Assembly (NCBI GenBank): GCA_018816095.1
Contig: JAHIWP010000084.1
Coordinates: 1-56,286 of the forward strand
Origin: Gammaproteobacteria bacterium
Lineage (GTDB): Bacteria; Pseudomonadota; Gammaproteobacteria; Pseudomonadales; Pseudomonadaceae
DNA length: 56,286 bases
Direction of reading: 5' to 3'
The notes below the pieces were generated by a model. That model worked only from the letters and a program-made list of their open reading frames with translations. It made no database searches and had not been told where the DNA came from. Shown in pieces: positions 10,201 to 18,691 of this stretch (its first letter is position 1; each line of letters starts with the position of its first letter). Both the position numbers and the translations under genes were made by a program.

Positions 10201-10668
10201 GGCCAGCGTCGAAGACTTGCAGCCATGGTCATCACCGGCCAGCAGCAACACGCCGCCATGCTCGGAGACCCCGGCTGAGTTGCCGTGTTTGAACACATCA
10301 CCGCAGCGGTCCACGCCCGGCCCCTTGCCGTACCACATGGCAAACACGCCATCGTAGCGAGCCCCAGGAAACAGATTGGTCTGCTGGCTGCCCCACACGG
10401 CGGTGCCGGCCAACTCTTCGTTGACCCCGGGCTGAAAGTGGATGTGGTTATCTTTGAGGTACTGCTTGGCGTCCCACAGGCTCTTGTCGAGGCCGCCCAG
10501 TGGCGAGCCACGGTAGCCGGAAATAAAGCACGCGGTATTCAAACCATGGGCTGCATCGCGTTGCTTCTGCAGCATGGGCAGGCGGGTCAGCGCCTGGGTG
10601 CCGGTCAGGTAAAGGTGACCGGTCGCAAGGCGGTACTTGTCATCCAGGCGGATCTCGGCCAGGGACAT
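7201..10668 (-). CDS. Fused indolepyruvate ferredoxin oxidoreductase (IorAB-like)
   Basis: 1155 residues. Decarboxylates 2-oxo acids such as indolepyruvate or phenylpyruvate to acyl-CoA with ferredoxin as acceptor. The order of domains is an alpha-like pyrimidine-binding part (1-400), HFCSGCPHNTS (430-440), the TPP-binding part with NLGDGTYFHSGQ (494-505), a ferredoxin-like cysteine cluster CEGCGDCGVKSNC (634-646), and a C-terminal gamma-like domain opening with LLPGVGGSGVTTVG (719-732). This fused arrangement is typical of aerobic proteobacteria. It probably forms an operon with the downstream dehydrogenase. The divergent Lrp-family gene is its likely regulator. Confidence 0.9.
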   Translation of the reverse strand: MSLAEIRLDDKYRLATGHLYLTGTQALTRLPMLQKQRDAAHGLNTACFISGYRGSPLGGLDKSLWDAKQYLKDNHIHFQPGVNEELAGTAVWGSQQTNLFPGARYDGVFAMWYGKGPGVDRCGDVFKHGNSAGVSEHGGVLLLAGDDHGCKSSTLANQSEHAFIAASIPVLNPANVQEILDYGIIGWELSRYSGCWVALKTIAENVDSSAVVEVDPLRMQLTIPDDFQLPEGGVHIRWPDPPLAQEARLNTYKIYAARAFARVNKLNKVMLDSPNPRLGIITAGKSYLDVRQALDDLGLDEALCAQVGLRVLKVGMSWPLEPVSVHEFAEGLDEILVVEEKRSIIEDQLTGQLYNWPVGKRPVVVGEFDEAGQSLLPNLSELTPAMIARAIAKRLAPIYSSAQIEERLAFLAAKEASLAAPKHHTARTPHFCSGCPHNTSTKVPEGSRAQGGIGCHYMTQWMDRSTDTFTQMGGEGATWIGQAPFTDTPHIFQNLGDGTYFHSGQLALRAAVAAGVNITYKILYNDAVAMTGGQPIDGELRVDQLSQQVYAEGVKRIALVTDEPEKYPTRATFAPIVTFHHRRELDAVQRELREFKGCSVIIYDQTCATEKRRRRKRGKLVDPQKRAFINTAVCEGCGDCGVKSNCLSVLPLETELGRKREIDQNTCNKDFSCVDGFCPSFVTVHGGALRKPSAVGHGALFVALPEPQQPGLQRPWNILLPGVGGSGVTTVGALLGMAAHSEGKGCTVLDQAGLAQKFGPVITHIRVAAKQDDIFAVRIAAGEADLLLGCDLVVAASEESLAKLNDKIAHAVVNSHEAATAEFTRNPDAQVPGAAMREALIEAVGASKTHFVDASRLATRLLGDSIATNLFMLGFAYQKGLVPVSAEAINQAIELNGVAVQLNQQAFLWGRRAAHDAVAVERLAKPDVNEAPHCQTLEEIVNDRMARLTAYQNAAYAERYREQVARVQQADKSADQALSKAVARYYFKLLAYKDEYEVARLYSDGSFIRQLEAQFSGDYRLEFHLAPSWLSKPDASTGEPRKRQFGPWMLKAFGVLAKFKFLRGTALDVFGYSAERKLELQLIDDYEQNLDYLLKELNADNYRTALALAELPEQIRGYGHVKERSLAKVREQCSQLKARMVVSEIAAVQLFEPAA

Positions 10669-10867
10669 ATCTGCGCTCCTTTTATTATTTTGGTGAGCTG
10701 CGGGGCAACGGTTAGTGCCGCCGCTTTAAGCCTGGCACGGGATCACCGCAGCAGACGTATGGCTAAGAATATGACCGAGCGGTACTGAGATTTTCTTTCT
10801 ATTTGCTGGACGCTTTGCCGATACTGCGCATGATTAATCCAACAAGAACAAAAAATTGGAAACAGTC

Positions 10868-11335
10868 ATGCAAGAAAAACTCAGCCCCATCGACCGCAAG
10901 ATTCTCCGCCTGCTGCAACACAATGCCGACCTCTCCGCCGCCGAAATTGCCGAGAAGGTCGAGTTGTCACAATCGCCCTGCTGGCGGCGGATTCACCGCA
11001 TGCAGGAAGAGGGCATCATCGAGCGCAAGGTCGCCCTGCTCAGCCACAAGCAGCTGGGCTTCAGCATCACGGTATTCGTCGACATCAAACTCTCGGCCCA
11101 CGGGCGCAGCAACTTGGAAGAATTTGAGCAGGCGGTGGTCGGTTACCCCGAAGTGCTGGAGTGCTTCACCATGGCCGGCGGCTCGGATTACCTGCTCAAG
11201 GTAGTGGCCAAGGACATCGCCAGCTATGAGCGCTTCCTGCGCGACCACCTGCTGCAACGCCCGCACGTGCACGAAGCGCACTCGCACATCGCCATGAGCG
11301 AGGTCAAACGCACCACCGAGTTGCCGCTGGATTGA
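10868..11335 (+). CDS. Lrp/AsnC-family transcriptional regulator
   Basis: 155 residues. An N-terminal winged helix (IDRKILRLLQHNADLSAAEIAEKVELSQSPCWRRIHRMQEEGII) precedes a RAM ligand domain (VVGYPEVLECFTMAGGSDYLLKVVAKD). These proteins bind amino acids and regulate their metabolism. The ATG at 10868 is preferred; an in-frame TTG at 10856 would add four residues. It diverges from the indolepyruvate oxidoreductase gene with a 199-bp region between, so local control of that operon is likely but unproven. It is not a BkdR in an obvious bkd context. Confidence 0.9.
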   Translation: MQEKLSPIDRKILRLLQHNADLSAAEIAEKVELSQSPCWRRIHRMQEEGIIERKVALLSHKQLGFSITVFVDIKLSAHGRSNLEEFEQAVVGYPEVLECFTMAGGSDYLLKVVAKDIASYERFLRDHLLQRPHVHEAHSHIAMSEVKRTTELPLD

Positions 11336-11370
11336 AGACCACCGGAACACCGTGGGAGGGGCGATGCCTC

Positions 11371-11535
11371 GTAGGGTGGGTTAGCGACGCCGAACACTGC
11401 ACGATCATCCAACCTCGCTAGCAGCGCGGCGCGTAACCCACTAAACAATCGTACGCGGGGCGCCGGTGGCGGGTTACGCCGCGCCCTACATCGCATGACG
11501 CCTAACAAATGCGGTAGGCGGCTAACCCACCCTAC
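11371..11535. repeat. Intergenic inverted repeat, 15-bp perfect arms
   Basis: GTAGGGTGGGTTAGC (11371-11385) recurs inverted as GCTAACCCACCCTAC (11521-11535). Nested inner arms CGTAACCCAC and GTGGCGGGTTACG lie between them. It occupies the space between the convergent Lrp and phnP genes and may form a large fold or act as a terminator. No other gene is seen there. Confidence 0.75.
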
Positions 11536-11584
11536 GAACGGCATATCGCGGCTAAAGCTCCTGCCACAGCACCAGTAACGCAAG

Positions 11585-12349
11585 TCATAACACTTGCCCA
11601 TCCACGGCCAAACTCACGCCGTGCGGCAAGGCATTTGGGTTATCCAGCAGCCAGGCATCAAAGCTGTGGCCAATATGGGTGAGCACGGTCTGCTGCGGTT
11701 GCAGCTGCTCGACCACCTCCAACGCGCGGGTCAGGTCATTGTGGTTGCGCGGCGCGATGGGTTGTGGCGCGGTAGTGCAATCCAGCACCAGCAGATCCAG
11801 CGGCTGCTGGCGCAGCACCTCGGCGCTGGCCTCCGGGATGCCGAGGGTGTCGGTGAGGTAGGCAATGCTCCGGCACTCACCATTAACCGTAGGGCCTTGC
11901 AGCAGGTAGCCAAAGGTCAGCTTGGAGTGATTCAGCGGCAACGCCGTGACACTCAACTCGCCTAACGGGCGCCGCTCGAACGCCGCAAAAGGTTGGCTAA
12001 AATCAAGAATGCCGGGGTGTTTGTACAGGTCGGCCAGCCCATCAGGATCATCCGGCCCATGCACCGGAACAATCAACCCTTGGCCCCAGCGCAGGTGCAG
12101 CAAACCCTGGGCGTGGTCGGCGTGATAATGGCTTTGCAGAATGCCACTCAGGCTATGGGGCGGGAAACGCTCGCACAGATCGGTCAGGCCCGAGTCGATC
12201 AGCCAGCGCTGCGTGCCGCATTCGATCAACGCGCTGCAAGGCCCGCGACGGCGCGACGGATAGACCCGCGCACTGTCGCAGGCAGGGCAGCTGCAGTTGT
12301 ACACCGGTACCTGCCGCGCATCGCCGGTACCGAGCAAGGTCAAGCGCAT
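11585..12349 (-). CDS. phnP: 5-phosphoribosyl 1,2-cyclic phosphodiesterase
   Basis: 254 residues. A metallo-beta-lactamase-fold hydrolase that opens the cyclic phosphate left by C-P lyase. The metal motif is SHYHADHAQG, with further ligands in LPLNHSK, YLTDTLG and THIGHS. An N-terminal cysteine set (NCSCPAC) matches the structural zinc site of E. coli PhnP. It is the last gene of the phn operon and overlaps phnN by 10 bp. E. coli phnO is absent between phnN and phnP here. Confidence 0.95.
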   Translation of the reverse strand: MRLTLLGTGDARQVPVYNCSCPACDSARVYPSRRRGPCSALIECGTQRWLIDSGLTDLCERFPPHSLSGILQSHYHADHAQGLLHLRWGQGLIVPVHGPDDPDGLADLYKHPGILDFSQPFAAFERRPLGELSVTALPLNHSKLTFGYLLQGPTVNGECRSIAYLTDTLGIPEASAEVLRQQPLDLLVLDCTTAPQPIAPRNHNDLTRALEVVEQLQPQQTVLTHIGHSFDAWLLDNPNALPHGVSLAVDGQVL

Positions 12350-12903
12350 GTGCGGCTGGCCCCGATCAGCGCCAGTAGGTTGTCCCGCGCCCGCTCAATC
12401 GCTCCCGAGTTATCCAGCAGATGCAGGCCATCACGCTCAGCGCTCGCGGCGTCGAACTGGGTATTACGCGCCAGCCGCTGCTCGATCTGCTCAAGGCTTT
12501 CCCGCCCGCGCCTGAGCAAACGCTCACGCAATACCGCAGGCTCGACTGTGAGAAACACGCCGATCAAGTCGGGATAACGCTGCCGCGCCTGCGGCAAATA
12601 AGCGCGCGAGCCGTTGACCAGCACATCCTGCCCCGCCGCCAGCCAGTCATCTATCTGTTTGGGGATGCCATAGGCCAAGCCATTGGCGCGCCAGCTCAGG
12701 GCAAAGCCGCCGGCCGCCTCCTGCTGATCAAACTCGGCAGGTGTAACGCCAATGGCGTCCTCGCCCACAGCCTCCGCCGAACGGGTGATCTCCCGCCGCG
12801 CGATCACACAATTGCGCTCAGCCAAACGCTCACGCGCGGCCTCCAACAGGCTGTCCTTGCCCGAGCCCGAAGGCCCCATCAAATAGATCAACCGGCCGCT
12901 CAT
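12340..12903 (-). CDS. phnN: Ribose 1,5-bisphosphate phosphokinase
   Basis: 187 residues. Phosphorylates ribose 1,5-bisphosphate to PRPP, returning the sugar from phosphonate breakdown to nucleotide synthesis. The P-loop GPSGSGKDSLL is at about 10-20, and a guanylate-kinase-like core follows (ITRSAEAVGEDAIGVTPAEF). The start overlaps the phnM stop by one base, and phnP overlaps its 3' end, so coupling is tight. Confidence 0.95.
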   Translation of the reverse strand: MSGRLIYLMGPSGSGKDSLLEAARERLAERNCVIARREITRSAEAVGEDAIGVTPAEFDQQEAAGGFALSWRANGLAYGIPKQIDDWLAAGQDVLVNGSRAYLPQARQRYPDLIGVFLTVEPAVLRERLLRRGRESLEQIEQRLARNTQFDAASAERDGLHLLDNSGAIERARDNLLALIGASRTCA

Positions 12904-14048
12904 CAGAACACCCTATTGGCTTGTCGCCACACTTGCTGGATCACCGCTTGGCCCTCATGCAGCCGTGCCTGGAGCAGATCAGCACGCAGGCCTACACGAA
13001 TTTCACCCCGATCATGCAAACCCGCCGCATGGGCTGGCAGGCGGCTGACGGTGGCAATTGCCCGGGGCAGATCATAGCCGTTGTCTTGCGCCGCCAGGAG
13101 AAAAGCCGCCTGCAACAGGCTAGCCGGATAGTAGTCGCTGGAGAGGATATCCAGCACGCCATGCTGGGCCAGCTCAGCGGCGGCGATATTGCCCGAGTGC
13201 GAGCCGCCACGGACGATATTCGGTGCACCCATCAACACCATCAGCCCCAGCTCGTGGCTGGCCTTGGCGGCCTCCAGGGTGGTGGGGAACTCGGCGATGG
13301 ACATGCCATAACCGGCCGATTCCTGCACATGGGCCAGGGTGGCGTCATCGTGGCTGGCCACCGACAGGCCGCGGGCGTGGCAATCCTCGACAATTGCCCG
13401 GCGATGACGGTCACTGAACTCGATGGAATTGGCCACCTGCTCCTTGATGAAGGCATCCATCTCGGCAGTGCTCAGGTGGTACTTGCCCATGTAGTACTCG
13501 CGGTATTTGTCCTCTTTAGCGAACTGACGCTGACCCGGCGAGTGATCCATCACCGACACCAGCGCTACCTGCGGGTGCTCCACCAGATCACGGAATACCG
13601 CCAGGGTATCGGGGTGGCACAACTCGCAGCGCAGGTGCAGGCGATGATCGACGCGGGTAAGCCCGGCACGACTCGCCTCGGCGATGGCTTCGAGCATGGC
13701 CGGCAGCTGCTGCATACGTTTGCCGCGCGGGTTGATATCGCCAATCGACAGCGCATCAAACACCGTGGTGATGCCTGCCGAGGCGATCTGCGCATCGTGG
13801 GTCAGCACCGCCGAGGCCGAGGGCCAATCCACCCCCGGCCGTGGGCTCATATATTTTTCCAGGTTGTCGGTGTGCAGCTCGACCAGGCCGGGCAGCAGGT
13901 AATCGCCGCCGAGGTTCTGCGCCTGGGGCAAGCCGCTGACGCCCTCTTCCACCTGGGCAATCAGGCCGTCACGCAGCACCAGGGTACCGACGAACTCCTG
14001 CTCGGCGGTGACGATCCGCGCGTTGGTCAGAATCTGTTCAACCGGCAT
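12903..14048 (-). CDS. phnM: Ribose 1-methylphosphonate 5-triphosphate diphosphatase
   Basis: 381 residues of the amidohydrolase superfamily. Removes pyrophosphate from the phosphonate-linked triphosphate before C-P cleavage. [18 protein letters not shown] carries the first metal ligands, with further histidines in SVMDHSPGQ and SHDDAT. The ATG at 14048 is preferred over the ATG at 14054 because GGAG then sits at a proper distance. It overlaps the end of phnL by 11 bp. Confidence 0.93.
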   Translation of the reverse strand: MPVEQILTNARIVTAEQEFVGTLVLRDGLIAQVEEGVSGLPQAQNLGGDYLLPGLVELHTDNLEKYMSPRPGVDWPSASAVLTHDAQIASAGITTVFDALSIGDINPRGKRMQQLPAMLEAIAEASRAGLTRVDHRLHLRCELCHPDTLAVFRDLVEHPQVALVSVMDHSPGQRQFAKEDKYREYYMGKYHLSTAEMDAFIKEQVANSIEFSDRHRRAIVEDCHARGLSVASHDDATLAHVQESAGYGMSIAEFPTTLEAAKASHELGLMVLMGAPNIVRGGSHSGNIAAAELAQHGVLDILSSDYYPASLLQAAFLLAAQDNGYDLPRAIATVSRLPAHAAGLHDRGEIRVGLRADLLQARLHEGQAVIQQVWRQANRVF

Positions 14049-14751
14049 ATACATACTCCTGCTGCGCGGCAGCGCTCATATCAAGAAAGCGATCGGCCAC
14101 GGCTTCACGGGCGGCGCGGTCGTGGAAGATGCCGATCAGCGCACTACCGGCGGCCTTGGCTTCATCAATCAGCTCCAGCACCACCTGACGGTTGGCGTCG
14201 TCCAGCGAGGCGGTCGGCTCATCCAGCAGCATCAGCGGCCAGGTGACCATAAAACCGCGGGCGATATTCACCCGCTGCTGCTCACCGCCGGAGAAGGTGC
14301 CCGGCGCCAACTGCCACAGGGCTTGCGGAATATTCAGGCGGCTCAGCAGGCTCTTGGCCCGCGCTTCGGCATCCACCTTGCTCCAACCACGGGCCAGCGC
14401 CGGTTCCATCACCACATCCAGGGTCGCAACGCGGGGAATTACCCGCAGAAACTGGCTGACATAGCCCAGGGTCTGCCGACGCACGGCCAGCACCTGGCGT
14501 GGTTCAGCACCGACCAGATCAACCCAGGCGCCGTTATGCAGTATGCGAATACTGCCGCCAGCGGCCAGGTAGTTGCCGTAAAGGGTGCGCAGCAGGGTCG
14601 ACTTGCCCGCCCCGGACTGCCCATGCAGCACCAGGCATTCGCCAGCCCGCACGTTGAAATTCAGCCCGCTCAGTACATTCAGCACCACGCCGTGCTGCTG
14701 ATGCAGGGTGAAGGTCTTGCTGAGGTTGGAGACCTCGATAAGCGTATTCAT
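14038..14751 (-). CDS. phnL: C-P lyase ABC-type subunit PhnL
   Basis: 237-residue ATP-binding protein. Walker A is [13 protein letters not shown], the signature is [13 protein letters not shown] and Walker B is [13 protein letters not shown]. PhnL is needed for C-P lyase activity but is not linked to a transporter permease. It begins downstream of an 83-bp gap holding a perfect REP palindrome, the only large gap in the phnF-phnP stretch. Confidence 0.93.
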   Translation of the reverse strand: MNTLIEVSNLSKTFTLHQQHGVVLNVLSGLNFNVRAGECLVLHGQSGAGKSTLLRTLYGNYLAAGGSIRILHNGAWVDLVGAEPRQVLAVRRQTLGYVSQFLRVIPRVATLDVVMEPALARGWSKVDAEARAKSLLSRLNIPQALWQLAPGTFSGGEQQRVNIARGFMVTWPLMLLDEPTASLDDANRQVVLELIDEAKAAGSALIGIFHDRAAREAVADRFLDMSAAAQQEYVYAG

Positions 14752-14770
14752 GACTTACCTCTTTTATCCC

Positions 14771-14824
14771 TGTAGGAGCGGCCTTGGCCGCGAAAAGCTG
14801 ATCGCGGCCAAGGCCGCTCCTACA
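14771..14824. repeat. Perfect REP palindrome inside the phn operon
   Basis: The arms 14771-14793 and 14802-14824 are exact inverted copies of 23 bases, beginning TGTAGGAGCGG, with an eight-base loop. This is a Pseudomonas REP, located between phnK and phnL. In RNA it would form a very stable stem-loop within the operon message. Confidence 0.9.
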
Positions 14825-14834
14825 CAAGGTCTCG

Positions 14835-15644
14835 TTAAGGCTGCAGCACCGAAGACACCAGCAGCTGCGAATAGGGATGCTGCGGGTCATCGAGAATCTG
14901 GTCGGTGAGACCGGCCTCTACCACATGGGAGCGGCGCATCACCATCAGCCGGTCGGCCAGCAAGCGCGCCACGGCCAGGTCGTGGGTGACGATCACTACC
15001 GCCAAATCCAACTCGCGTACCAGGCCGCGCAACAGGTCGAGCAGACGCGCCTGCACCGACACATCAAGGCCGCCAGTCGGCTCGTCCATAAAGATCAGGC
15101 GTGGGCTGGAGACCAGGTTGCGGGCGATTTGCAGGCGCTGCTGCATACCACCGGAGAAGGTGCGCGGCAGGTCGTCGATGCGCAGGGGGTCGATTTCCAC
15201 CTGGCTCAGCCAGTCGATGCCGGCCGCGCGTAATTCGCCGTAATGGCGCACGCCCTGGGCCATCAGCCGCTCGCCGATATTGGCCCCGGCCGACACACCC
15301 ATGCGCAGGCCGTCACGCGGGTTCTGCTCGACAAAGCCCCACTCGGTACGCAACAGCGTGCGTCGCTGCGCTTCACTGGCGCTGTATAGATCGACCCAAT
15401 TGCCGGCCGTATCGCGATAAGTGACCGCGCCACGATCCGGCGGGCAGCGCCCGGAGAGCAGGCTGAGTAGGGTCGACTTGCCCGAGCCGGACTCGCCGAC
15501 GATACCCAGCACCTCGCCCGGATACAGATCGAACGACACGCCCTGGCAGCCCTTTTCCGGGCCGTACAGGCGAGTCAGGTCACGCACGCTGAACAGCGGC
15601 TGCGCCGTGTCGGTGTGCAGGTGCAACTTCTCGGCAGCACTCAT
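14835..15644 (-). CDS. phnK: C-P lyase ABC-type subunit PhnK
   Basis: 269-residue ATP-binding protein. Walker A is [14 protein letters not shown], the signature is FSGGMQQRLQIAR and Walker B is LIFMDEPTGGLDVSVQ. In E. coli PhnK docks onto the PhnGHIJ core through PhnJ. It overlaps the end of phnJ by four bases and is followed by the REP palindrome. Confidence 0.95.
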   Translation of the reverse strand: MSAAEKLHLHTDTAQPLFSVRDLTRLYGPEKGCQGVSFDLYPGEVLGIVGESGSGKSTLLSLLSGRCPPDRGAVTYRDTAGNWVDLYSASEAQRRTLLRTEWGFVEQNPRDGLRMGVSAGANIGERLMAQGVRHYGELRAAGIDWLSQVEIDPLRIDDLPRTFSGGMQQRLQIARNLVSSPRLIFMDEPTGGLDVSVQARLLDLLRGLVRELDLAVVIVTHDLAVARLLADRLMVMRRSHVVEAGLTDQILDDPQHPYSQLLVSSVLQP

Positions 15645-16519
15645 TGCGCGCCCTCCTCTTCAAGATCGCGGCGTTGCATGCAGTAATCGGTGTCGGAGCA
15701 GACAAAGCGTTTGCTGCCGGCGTCGTCGACAATCAGCTCGTCCAGATAGGAATCCTCGCTGCCGCAGAAGGCGCAGCATTCGTCCCAGCGCTGGATCTCG
15801 AACGGGTGGTCTTCGAAGTCCAGGCTCACCACCCGGGTGTACGGTGGTACGGCATACAGGCGCTTCTCACGGCCCGCACCGAACAGCATCAGCGCCGGGC
15901 TCATGTGCAGCTTGGTGTTGTCGAATTTGGGGATCGGCGATGGGTCCATCACGTAGCGCTCATCCACCGTCACCGGGTAGGCGTAGCTGGTGGCGATATG
16001 GCCGAAGGTGGCGATGTCCTCGTACAGCTTCACGTGCATCACGCCGTAATCCTCCAGCGCGTGCATGGTGCGGGTCTCGGTTTCCGATGGTTCGATAAAG
16101 CGCAGCGGCTCGGGAATCGGCACCTGATAGACCATGATCTGGTCATTATTCAACGGCGTTTCCGGGATGCGGTGGCGAGTCTGGATTACCGTCGCCTCGG
16201 GTGTGCGGGTGGTGGTTTTCACCCCGGCCGTACGGGCAAAAAAGCGCCGGATCGATACCGCATTGGTGGTGTCATCCGCGCCCTGGTCGATCACCTTGAG
16301 CACATCCTCGGCACCGAGAATCGCCGCAGTCAGCTGCATACCACCGGTGCCCCAGCCATAGGGCAACGGCATCTCGCGACCACCGAAGGGCACCTGATAA
16401 CCGGGAATCGCCACGGCTTTGAGCAGGCCACGGCGGATCATGCGTTTGGTTTGCTCATCGAGGTAGGCGAAGTTGTAGCCAACCTCAGTCGCGTTTTGTG
16501 TGTGGGCCTGGGCATTCAT
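15641..16519 (-). CDS. phnJ: Alpha-D-ribose 1-methylphosphonate 5-phosphate C-P lyase
   Basis: 292 residues. The radical-SAM subunit that breaks the carbon-phosphorus bond, releasing methane from methylphosphonate. Four C-terminal cysteines at about 249, 252, 274 and 280 (CAFCG, VCSDTDYC) keep the 3-22-6 spacing of E. coli Cys241/244/266/272, so the iron-sulfur and glycyl-radical chemistry should be intact. It overlaps phnI and phnK by four bases each. Confidence 0.96.
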   Translation of the reverse strand: MNAQAHTQNATEVGYNFAYLDEQTKRMIRRGLLKAVAIPGYQVPFGGREMPLPYGWGTGGMQLTAAILGAEDVLKVIDQGADDTTNAVSIRRFFARTAGVKTTTRTPEATVIQTRHRIPETPLNNDQIMVYQVPIPEPLRFIEPSETETRTMHALEDYGVMHVKLYEDIATFGHIATSYAYPVTVDERYVMDPSPIPKFDNTKLHMSPALMLFGAGREKRLYAVPPYTRVVSLDFEDHPFEIQRWDECCAFCGSEDSYLDELIVDDAGSKRFVCSDTDYCMQRRDLEEEGAQ

Positions 16520-17607
16520 GCGCGTTGCTCCTCGGCGGCGGGCTGCTCACGCTCCTGCTTGCGCAGCTTGCGGATCAGCTCCAGCTCGGATTGGAAGTCG
16601 ACGTAGTGCGGCAATTTCAGGTGCGAGACGAAGCCCGCGGCCTCGACGTTGTCGCAGTGCATCAGCACGAACTCCTCTTGCTGTGCCGGGCCTTCCACCT
16701 CTTCGGCGTACTCAGCAGCGCGCAACGAACGATCGACCAACGCCATGCCCATCGCCTTGCGCTCGGCATAGCCGAAGGCCAGGCCGTAGCCACGGGTGAA
16801 CTGCGCATCGATAGCCTTACCGCCGACGAACTGGTTGACCATCTCGCACTCGGTCACCTCGATGTCTCCCAGCGGCACGGCGAAGCCCAGTTCTTCCGGC
16901 TCCAGCCAGACCTCAACCGCACCGATGCGAATCTCCCCGGCAAACGGGTGATTGCGCCCGTAACCGCGCTGGGTGGAATAACCCAGCGCCAGCAGAAAGC
17001 CTTCATCGCCACGGGCCAAAGCCTGCAGGCGCTGAGCACGGCTGGCGGGAAAGTCCAGCGGCTCGCGGGTGATATCCGCCACCGCTAAACCGTCATCGAC
17101 TTCGCGGGCCATCAGGCCTTCTTCGGCGAGAAAATCCAGCACCCGTGGACACGGCGACAGTTCAGCCTGTGGATCGACCTGTGGGCCTGGCTGTTCGCCG
17201 TCGGCCAGGAGAGCGAAATCCAGCAGGCGGTGGCTGTAATCGAAGGTCGGCCCAAGCAGCTGACCGCCGGGCAGATCCTTGAAGGTCGCGGAGATGCGCC
17301 GGCTCAGCTGCATCTGCGTGGTCTCCAGCGCGACGCTGGCACCGAAGCGCGGCAGCGTGGTGCGGTAAGCGCGCAGCAGGAAGATCGCCTCCATCAAATC
17401 GCCGGCCGCCTGCTTGATCGCCAGCGCAGCCAATTGCGGGTCATACAGCGAGCCCTCACTCATCACCCGCGCCACGGCCAGTGGCATCTGCTCGCGCACC
17501 TGGTCGACGCTAAGTTCTGGAACTGCAGTATCGCCACGCCGCTGTTTGGCTAGCAGCAGGTGGGCATTGTCGATGGCGCGCTCGCCACCTTTGACGGCAA
17601 CGTACAT
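16516..17607 (-). CDS. phnI: C-P lyase core subunit PhnI
   Basis: 363 residues, the normal family size. PhnI with PhnG, H and L attaches phosphonate to the ribose of ATP in place of adenine, and alone acts as a purine nucleosidase. It starts MYVAVKGGERAIDNAHLLL, the conserved family N-terminus, and overlaps phnH by one base and phnJ by four. No lesion is seen. Confidence 0.95.
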   Translation of the reverse strand: MYVAVKGGERAIDNAHLLLAKQRRGDTAVPELSVDQVREQMPLAVARVMSEGSLYDPQLAALAIKQAAGDLMEAIFLLRAYRTTLPRFGASVALETTQMQLSRRISATFKDLPGGQLLGPTFDYSHRLLDFALLADGEQPGPQVDPQAELSPCPRVLDFLAEEGLMAREVDDGLAVADITREPLDFPASRAQRLQALARGDEGFLLALGYSTQRGYGRNHPFAGEIRIGAVEVWLEPEELGFAVPLGDIEVTECEMVNQFVGGKAIDAQFTRGYGLAFGYAERKAMGMALVDRSLRAAEYAEEVEGPAQQEEFVLMHCDNVEAAGFVSHLKLPHYVDFQSELELIRKLRKQEREQPAAEEQRA

Positions 17608-18218
17608 CAGGCAGCCTCCTCGGCATTGAGCAGTACGCGAGTGCTGCGCGGCAGGCCGATCACCTGCTCGCCCGCCGCGAAGAAAGCATCCAGGCCGCGA
17701 GGGAAGGCACTGCGCGCTTGGCGTTGCTGCCAGAACACAGGAGCCAGCGGCAGTTCAACGCTGCGCACATCCTTGATCCCCGGCCCGCGCCAGCGCAGGG
17801 GCTCGCCGCCGCTCAGTGCATCGAGCTGAACCAGCAAGGTGCAGGACTGGTCGGGGTAACGCTCGCTGCCGTTATCGAAGGCGGAGAGGTCAGCGGCGCC
17901 CGCCTCATCGAGCAAGGCAAACAACGCCAGTTCACGCTCGGCGACGATCGGACAACCGCAGTGGAACGACAGGTTGGCGCGAATCGCCGGGGTGTCGAAG
18001 CACGGCGCCAACCATAGCGGCGTGTCGCCATCGAGAAAGGCCAGGCACAGGGCGTAGGTCGCCGGCTGCAGATTGCCCAACGCCAACGCACGATCCATGG
18101 GCTGTAGCAAACCCGGCTCCGACAGGGCTTTAAGCGCAGTGCGGAAGCTGGCCTGGGCATCCAGTACAGGATTGTTGAAGGCCGGTTGCAGCCATTGCGA
18201 GCTGTTCGCCGCGTTCAT
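17607..18218 (-). CDS. phnH: C-P lyase core subunit PhnH
   Basis: 203 residues. A structural subunit of the PhnGHIJ core, related to PLP-transferase folds but without the cofactor. The family block at FNNPVLDAQASFRTALKALSEPG and the later ALFALLDEAGAADL are visible. Start and stop overlap phnG and phnI by one base each. Confidence 0.94.
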   Translation of the reverse strand: MNAANSSQWLQPAFNNPVLDAQASFRTALKALSEPGLLQPMDRALALGNLQPATYALCLAFLDGDTPLWLAPCFDTPAIRANLSFHCGCPIVAERELALFALLDEAGAADLSAFDNGSERYPDQSCTLLVQLDALSGGEPLRWRGPGIKDVRSVELPLAPVFWQQRQARSAFPRGLDAFFAAGEQVIGLPRSTRVLLNAEEAA

Positions 18219-18679
18219 CAGTCTTCTCCTCTGACCAGGGTGAAAAATTCCACCTGGGTGGTTGCGGTTTCGGCGGCTTTGGCAGCCTGTTGGTGCTGTT
18301 GCGCGGCGGCCAGTGGTTCAATCAAACGGCTCAGCCAATGCGGCTGCTCGACGCCCTGCAAGTGCGCGTCGGCCAGGGCGGCCAGCTCGGCGTGCTGTTT
18401 GTCGCGACCGGCCACATAGCTGTATCCGGTACGGCCATCGGTCAGGCGCACCACGCAGCGGGTCACGCTCATTTCACCGAGGTTGAACGGGCTGCCGGTC
18501 CCCCCCATGCGCCCACGGACCAGGGTCATGCCGATTTCGGGCGCGCGGATCAGGCTGTACTCGGTTTCTTTCAAGGCCGATTCATAGGCGGCCAAGCCGT
18601 TACCGGCGCGGGCAAGTACGCCCATCCAGCGTTGACGTGCAGCAATGTGCGGGTCGCTGTGCAGCAGGTTGCGGTTCAT
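18218..18679 (-). CDS. phnG: C-P lyase core subunit PhnG
   Basis: 153 residues. Small core subunit with the family signature ARQRWMGVLARAG near residues 15-27 and a central GMTLVRGRMGGTGSPFNLGE. The ATG at 18679 has GGAGG six bases upstream; an in-frame GTG one codon earlier is possible. It follows phnF after 12 bp. Confidence 0.94.
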   Translation of the reverse strand: MNRNLLHSDPHIAARQRWMGVLARAGNGLAAYESALKETEYSLIRAPEIGMTLVRGRMGGTGSPFNLGEMSVTRCVVRLTDGRTGYSYVAGRDKQHAELAALADAHLQGVEQPHWLSRLIEPLAAAQQHQQAAKAAETATTQVEFFTLVRGED

Positions 18680-18691
18680 CACAGGCCTCCA

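Noticed and set aside
12340-12360. Missing phnO as a deletion
   Set aside because: phnN and phnP overlap cleanly, and Pseudomonas-type phn operons without phnO are usual.
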